A DNA stretch of 9,906 bases from Gemmatimonadota bacterium (lineage in GTDB: Bacteria > Gemmatimonadota > Gemmatimonadetes > Gemmatimonadales > Gemmatimonadaceae): NCBI GenBank assembly GCA_003131365.1, contig PKVB01000034.1, positions 42,622-52,527 on the forward strand, written 5' to 3'. The stretch's first letter is position 1. Each line of letters begins with the position of its first letter. Shown here piece after piece: positions 5,959 through 9,906 of the stretch. Under the pieces are notes generated by a model. The model saw only the letters and a program-made list of their open reading frames with translations. It had not been told where the DNA came from and made no database searches. A program made the translations under genes and the position numbers.

Positions 5959-6133
5959 TTCGTAACGCCTGCCTGCCACTGGTGACATGGTGCTGAGTAC
6001 TGCTCGCGCAGCGCTCGTACTATGAGTCGGATGCCGGGCGCTCGAAAGAGAATGCCCCGACACCCGCCAGCACACACCAGGCTTCCATGAACAAGATAAA
6101 GGTCTCCTTAGCCACAACCAGCGATCTGCCGAT
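5959..6133. promoter_or_regulatory. Divergent intergenic region between kinase operon and vanZ-like gene
   Basis: This 175-bp gap must hold promoters for both directions if the starts chosen are right. AGTAC occurs twice in the same orientation on the minus strand, 20 bp apart (plus-strand GTACT at 5997-6001 and 6017-6021), each followed on the minus strand by a similar AGC. A spacing of about two helical turns suits a LytTR dimer. I see no convincing -35/-10 pair. Confidence 0.35.
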
Positions 6134-6745
6134 ATGATCCCCAAATTTCTCTTTCCATTTCTTCCGTACCGCTCGTTTTTCTCTCCGTTTCTTGTCTTGA
6201 GTGCGATCGCCGTTCCCTGTTGGTTGGTCTTTCGGCTGTACCGCCTTCGGACTCCCGGGCACCGCCTGTCGTTCCACCGCGAAAACCTGCTCCTGACCTT
6301 CGTCGTCTATCTCTCCGGCCTTGCCACTGCTACGCTCCTCCCCAACCATAATTCGCGCTTGGCTGCCGAGGCTGCGGTGGGAATTGACCTCCATCCCAAT
6401 CTGGCATCGCTGACCTGTTCTTCCGCGACCCTGCCCAGGGGCTCGACCGCGCGCGCGTTCTGCGTGCATAACGCAAGGGGTAATGTTATGCTCTTTTTCC
6501 CGCTCGGCATCCTGATCCCTCTGGTGTGGAGGCGTCTTCGCTTCTGGAGGGGGATACAAATCGCGATTGCTCTTTCATCCAGCATCGAACTCGTTCAATA
6601 CTTTTCGAGGACATGGATCAATCGAACAGCAGACGTCAACGATGTTATCCTGAACGTTTTGGGGGCGTCTCTTGGCTTGGCACTTGTGTTTCTGCTGCGG
6701 TTGCGCCGCGGTACCAGTCTGGCACCAAACCGTTCTTCCGCTTAG
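6134..6745 (+). CDS. VanZ-family membrane protein
   Basis: This 203-aa integral membrane protein has helices at about residues 15-35, 52-70, 116-133, 140-157 and 174-190. The VanZ domain is marked by GNVMLFFPLGILIPL (117-131), SSSIELVQYF (148-157) and RTADVNDVILNVLGASLG (164-181). The family takes its name from teicoplanin-resistance VanZ but is widespread, and most members have no known substrate, so resistance should not be assumed. Residues 71-110 form a long loop with C95, C110 and basic residues between the second and third helices, longer than in minimal VanZ proteins. The gene is divergent from the kinase operon and 72 bp upstream of the receptor gene. The ribosome site is weak. Confidence 0.9.
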   Translation: MIPKFLFPFLPYRSFFSPFLVLSAIAVPCWLVFRLYRLRTPGHRLSFHRENLLLTFVVYLSGLATATLLPNHNSRLAAEAAVGIDLHPNLASLTCSSATLPRGSTARAFCVHNARGNVMLFFPLGILIPLVWRRLRFWRGIQIAIALSSSIELVQYFSRTWINRTADVNDVILNVLGASLGLALVFLLRLRRGTSLAPNRSSA

Positions 6746-6817
6746 GCTGTCTAAGTCGTGGACCGCACTCTTATGAATAGAGTTAGTGGACCACAACCGA
6801 CTCACGTAGGCAGTCGA

Positions 6818-9331
6818 ATGACATGTGTTGTTAGCGGAAAGCGTCGCGCGCAGCGAAGATGGCAGACTGCAGTCGCTTTGGGATTCATTCTGCTTATTGG
6901 TCCCACCTCGGCGACCTGGGCGCAATCAACCCCCGACTCCACGAAGCAGGCCGCGACAGACAAGGGCGAGATCCGCGGCCGCATCGTTGCGCTCGGGAGT
7001 GGGCAGGCGATCGCGACCGGCTCAATCAGTGTCCGCCGCGCCACCGATACGAGCTTCGTCGCTGGCGCGTCGGCCGGTCCCGACGGCTCTTTTCACATTG
7101 CCGGCCTCGAGCCCGGACAGTACGCCATCCGCGTTCGGGCGCTTGGCTTCGCGCCACTCGTGCGATCCGATGTGACTATCTCGCGCGAACATCCGCTTGC
7201 CGACCTCGGCACGCTCACACTGTCAGCATTCGCGGTCAAGCTCGAGAGTCAGGTCATAACGGGCGAACGTCAGGACGTAGCACTCTCACCCGATCGGAAT
7301 AGCTACAGCACGAAAAACATGACCACCGCAAGCGGCGGAACCGCGGTCGATGTACTGCGCAACGTTCCATCCGTCGAGATCGACGGCAACAACAACGTGA
7401 CGCTCCGCGGCAATGCCAACGTCGTCGTCCAGATCAATGGACGAGCATCAACACTTAGCGGCGAACAGCTCGCTCAATTCCTGGCACAGATTCCGGCGAG
7501 CACGGTCACGCGTGTTGAAGTAGCAACCAATCCGTCGGCCAAGAACGATCCCGAGGGCACCGCTGGAATCATCAACATCGTTCTCAACCATGAAGCCGAT
7601 ATCGGGCTGAGTGGCGGGCTCAACGCCGGTACCGGTACCACGCGACAGGCCAACCTCTCGGGCAACATTGGTCGCCAGTCGGGGCCGCTCACGCTCTATC
7701 TCTCCGCAAGCTTGTACCGCGACCACCGCGCCATCAGCGGGTCGTCGGATCGGACGAATCTTGCAATTCCAATCCCGGCTTTTGTCGAGTCACACTCGGA
7801 TGGACACGCGCAGCCGCGCTTCCAGAGCATGACGCTTCGTTCCCAATACAAGCTGACCGAGAACGACGCGCTCTCCGCCGACGCAATGCTTTCCGGAGGT
7901 CAATTCGCCCGCCAAAGCACCGCTTTCTATAGCGATCTGGACGCCGAGCGCGAGGTGATCGGGCTGTTCAATCAGGGCAACGACCAGGTTTGGCGAAGCC
8001 TGTCGCAGAACTACACGGTGGGATACCATCGCACCGCTGGCCCATCGACAACCATACTCTCGACTGAGCTGCGCTATTCGAGCGACAACAATTCGAGCGA
8101 CAACAATCTGTTCGGAGTGCTCCTGGAGGCGGACACATCCACCGGATCGCAGATGCCGCCGCGCGAGCGCGATGCATCACTAGAGCATGTGCCGGCGTGG
8201 AACTTCCAGACCGACTACACGCATCCCTTTGGGAGCGGTACAAAGCTCGAGACGGGATTCAAGGGAACCATGCGGTCGACCGCGGACAACTCCACCGCCG
8301 CATTCCTCGATTCCTTGAGCGGAGTCTACACGGCCGACCCGAGTCGCGCGAATACGTTCGACTATCACGAGCGGATCGGCGCCGTCTATGGCGTGCTCTC
8401 ACAACAAATAGGCAAAGTCCAGACACAGGGCGGACTGCGGCTCGAGGAAGCCGCGACACGATTCAGGCTGCCGACCCTGGGTCAGGCGTACGACAATCGT
8501 TATGCGAGTGCGTTCCCGAGCGCGATACTCTCTTACAATTTCACCGATATGCGGCAGGTGAAACTGAGTTACTCGCGACGGATCAGTCGTCCGAGTCCGT
8601 GGCAGCTGAGCCCGATCGTGAATCGGAACGATGCGCGCCACGAGTTCCATGGCAATCCGTCGCTTCGCCCGGAATACACCGATGCGATGGAGCTCGCAAT
8701 TCAGGACACGCGCTCATGGGGATCCGTGCAGGTCAATCCATATCTGCGGAAGACCGCGCACGCCGTCCGCTTCATCCAGACGATCGATTCCACCGGTATT
8801 TCAGTTGCCACCTTCGACAACGTGGCCAGCACGCTTGTAACCGGTACCGATCTCAACGTGACCTACCGCCACGCGGCACTCACCCTCTTCGGCGGAGGCA
8901 GCGTCTACCACTATAGCAGTGACGCGTCAAACCTTGCCGGCAATCTTTCGACACATTCCGTCGTCTGGAACACCCGGGTGAACGCGACGGTAAAGTTGTC
9001 CCCCGTAACGGACCTGCAGGCCTTCGCCAACTATCGCGCGCCTTCGGCAACAGAAGGCGGGTCACAGACCGCGTTCGTTTATATGAATTTCGCGCTGCGC
9101 CGCAAGCTTTGGGGCGACAAGGGCAGTGTGACTCTCCGCCTCGCGGATCCATTCAATCTGATGTCTTATGGCTTTCGAACGGCCGACGGCAGAGTCATCG
9201 AATTGAACCAGCAGCACTTCGGGCAGCGGGGGCTATTCGTAACCATGTCTCGAACCTTCGGTCAACAGCTCAAGCTCCGGCCGCAGCAGCAGGACGAACC
9301 CCAGGGCGCGCCCCAACAAGGGCCACCGTGA
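6818..9331 (+). CDS. TonB-dependent receptor with carboxypeptidase-regulatory-like N-terminus
   Basis: The protein is 837 aa from ATG 6818. AGG at 6808-6810 and the signal peptide favour this start over the in-frame ATG 6773 or GTG 6758. The signal peptide (residues 1-35) has a basic stretch, the core ALGFILLIG and likely cleavage at TWA|Q. A carboxypeptidase-regulatory-like beta-sandwich lies at about 51-140 (GEIRGRIVALGSGQAIA, then PDGSFHIAGLEPGQYAIRVR). The plug domain lies at about 160-257, with VDVLRNVPSVEIDG, VVVQINGR and the NPSAKNDPEGTAGIINIVL block. A long beta barrel follows to about 815 (outer-membrane beta-barrel 3 / CirA-like type). The last strand (GLFVTMSRTFG) is followed by a Gln/Pro-rich tail. 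The substrate is unknown. No nearby hydrolase or transporter points to sugar or metal. Confidence 0.93.
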   Translation: MTCVVSGKRRAQRRWQTAVALGFILLIGPTSATWAQSTPDSTKQAATDKGEIRGRIVALGSGQAIATGSISVRRATDTSFVAGASAGPDGSFHIAGLEPGQYAIRVRALGFAPLVRSDVTISREHPLADLGTLTLSAFAVKLESQVITGERQDVALSPDRNSYSTKNMTTASGGTAVDVLRNVPSVEIDGNNNVTLRGNANVVVQINGRASTLSGEQLAQFLAQIPASTVTRVEVATNPSAKNDPEGTAGIINIVLNHEADIGLSGGLNAGTGTTRQANLSGNIGRQSGPLTLYLSASLYRDHRAISGSSDRTNLAIPIPAFVESHSDGHAQPRFQSMTLRSQYKLTENDALSADAMLSGGQFARQSTAFYSDLDAEREVIGLFNQGNDQVWRSLSQNYTVGYHRTAGPSTTILSTELRYSSDNNSSDNNLFGVLLEADTSTGSQMPPRERDASLEHVPAWNFQTDYTHPFGSGTKLETGFKGTMRSTADNSTAAFLDSLSGVYTADPSRANTFDYHERIGAVYGVLSQQIGKVQTQGGLRLEEAATRFRLPTLGQAYDNRYASAFPSAILSYNFTDMRQVKLSYSRRISRPSPWQLSPIVNRNDARHEFHGNPSLRPEYTDAMELAIQDTRSWGSVQVNPYLRKTAHAVRFIQTIDSTGISVATFDNVASTLVTGTDLNVTYRHAALTLFGGGSVYHYSSDASNLAGNLSTHSVVWNTRVNATVKLSPVTDLQAFANYRAPSATEGGSQTAFVYMNFALRRKLWGDKGSVTLRLADPFNLMSYGFRTADGRVIELNQQHFGQRGLFVTMSRTFGQQLKLRPQQQDEPQGAPQQGPP

Positions 9332-9349
9332 TTCGCTACCAGTACAATT

Positions 9350-9370
9350 GCTAGTTGGCCAGCAACGAGC
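9350..9370 (+). terminator. Weak hairpin after the receptor gene
   Basis: GCT-A-GTTG (9350-9357) pairs with CAAC-G-AGC (9363-9370) around GCCAG, with one A/G mismatch. It lies 18 bp after the receptor stop. A run of five A follows at 9375-9379, but there is no T-run, so this is a poor intrinsic terminator. Confidence 0.25.
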
Positions 9371-9445
9371 ATCGAAAAAGCGGAGGGCGGCGGGGGTGAA
9401 GGGCATAGTTTGCTACGCTACACCATCGGCGGTACTCTTTGCGTA

Positions 9446-9906
<461 letters not shown>

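Noticed and set aside
5959..6144. N-terminal extension of the histidine kinase to 6144 or a start at 5988.
   Set aside because: The extra residues are not conserved in type, no ribosome site precedes 5988, and the first membrane helix sits normally with the start at 5958.
6758..6817. Longer receptor start at GTG 6758 or ATG 6773.
   Set aside because: It would place 15-20 extra polar residues before the signal peptide, and no ribosome site is visible there.

Overview
This window looks like a high-GC soil or environmental bacterium. A Gemmatimonadota-like genome is my best guess, from the TonB-dependent receptor with a carboxypeptidase-regulatory-like N-terminus, the LytS/LytTR two-component pair and the type of cassette genes. 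That assignment is inference, because no marker gene is present.

Positions 1 to about 2,970 are an integron-type cassette array with no integrase in view (a CALIN, a cluster of attC sites lacking an integrase). The window opens inside one attC site (R' at 15-21). A convincing folded attC lies at 1108-1202, a second at 1754-1843 and a weaker candidate at 2540-2624. All cassette genes point the same way (+). Cassette 1 carries an exported protein of unknown function. Cassette 2 carries a toxin-like gene broken by two opposite single-base frameshifts, followed by an intact partner gene overlapping it by ATGA. Cassette 3 carries a multi-pass membrane protein whose last membrane segment lies in another frame. 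Cassette 4 carries a frameshifted small conserved-type protein and has no attC. It runs straight into a YCII-domain gene that has lost its 5' end.

Positions 2,995-3,922 hold the YCII remnant and a RibD-C/dihydrofolate-reductase-like gene, a pairing common in bacteria. These genes converge, across a 22-bp gap containing a hairpin, on a two-component operon read on the minus strand. That operon is a four-TM LytS/YehU-type histidine kinase (5958 to 4756) and a LytTR response regulator (4763 to 3945), overlapping by 8 bp.

A 175-bp divergent intergenic region separates the kinase from a VanZ-family membrane protein (6134-6745). A large TonB-dependent receptor follows (6818-9331). The window ends inside a second RibD-C-like gene (9446 to the edge).

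The most notable signal is the cassette array. Three of its four cassettes carry apparent frame disruptions, and one of these turns a toxin-antitoxin-like pair into an antitoxin-only cassette.
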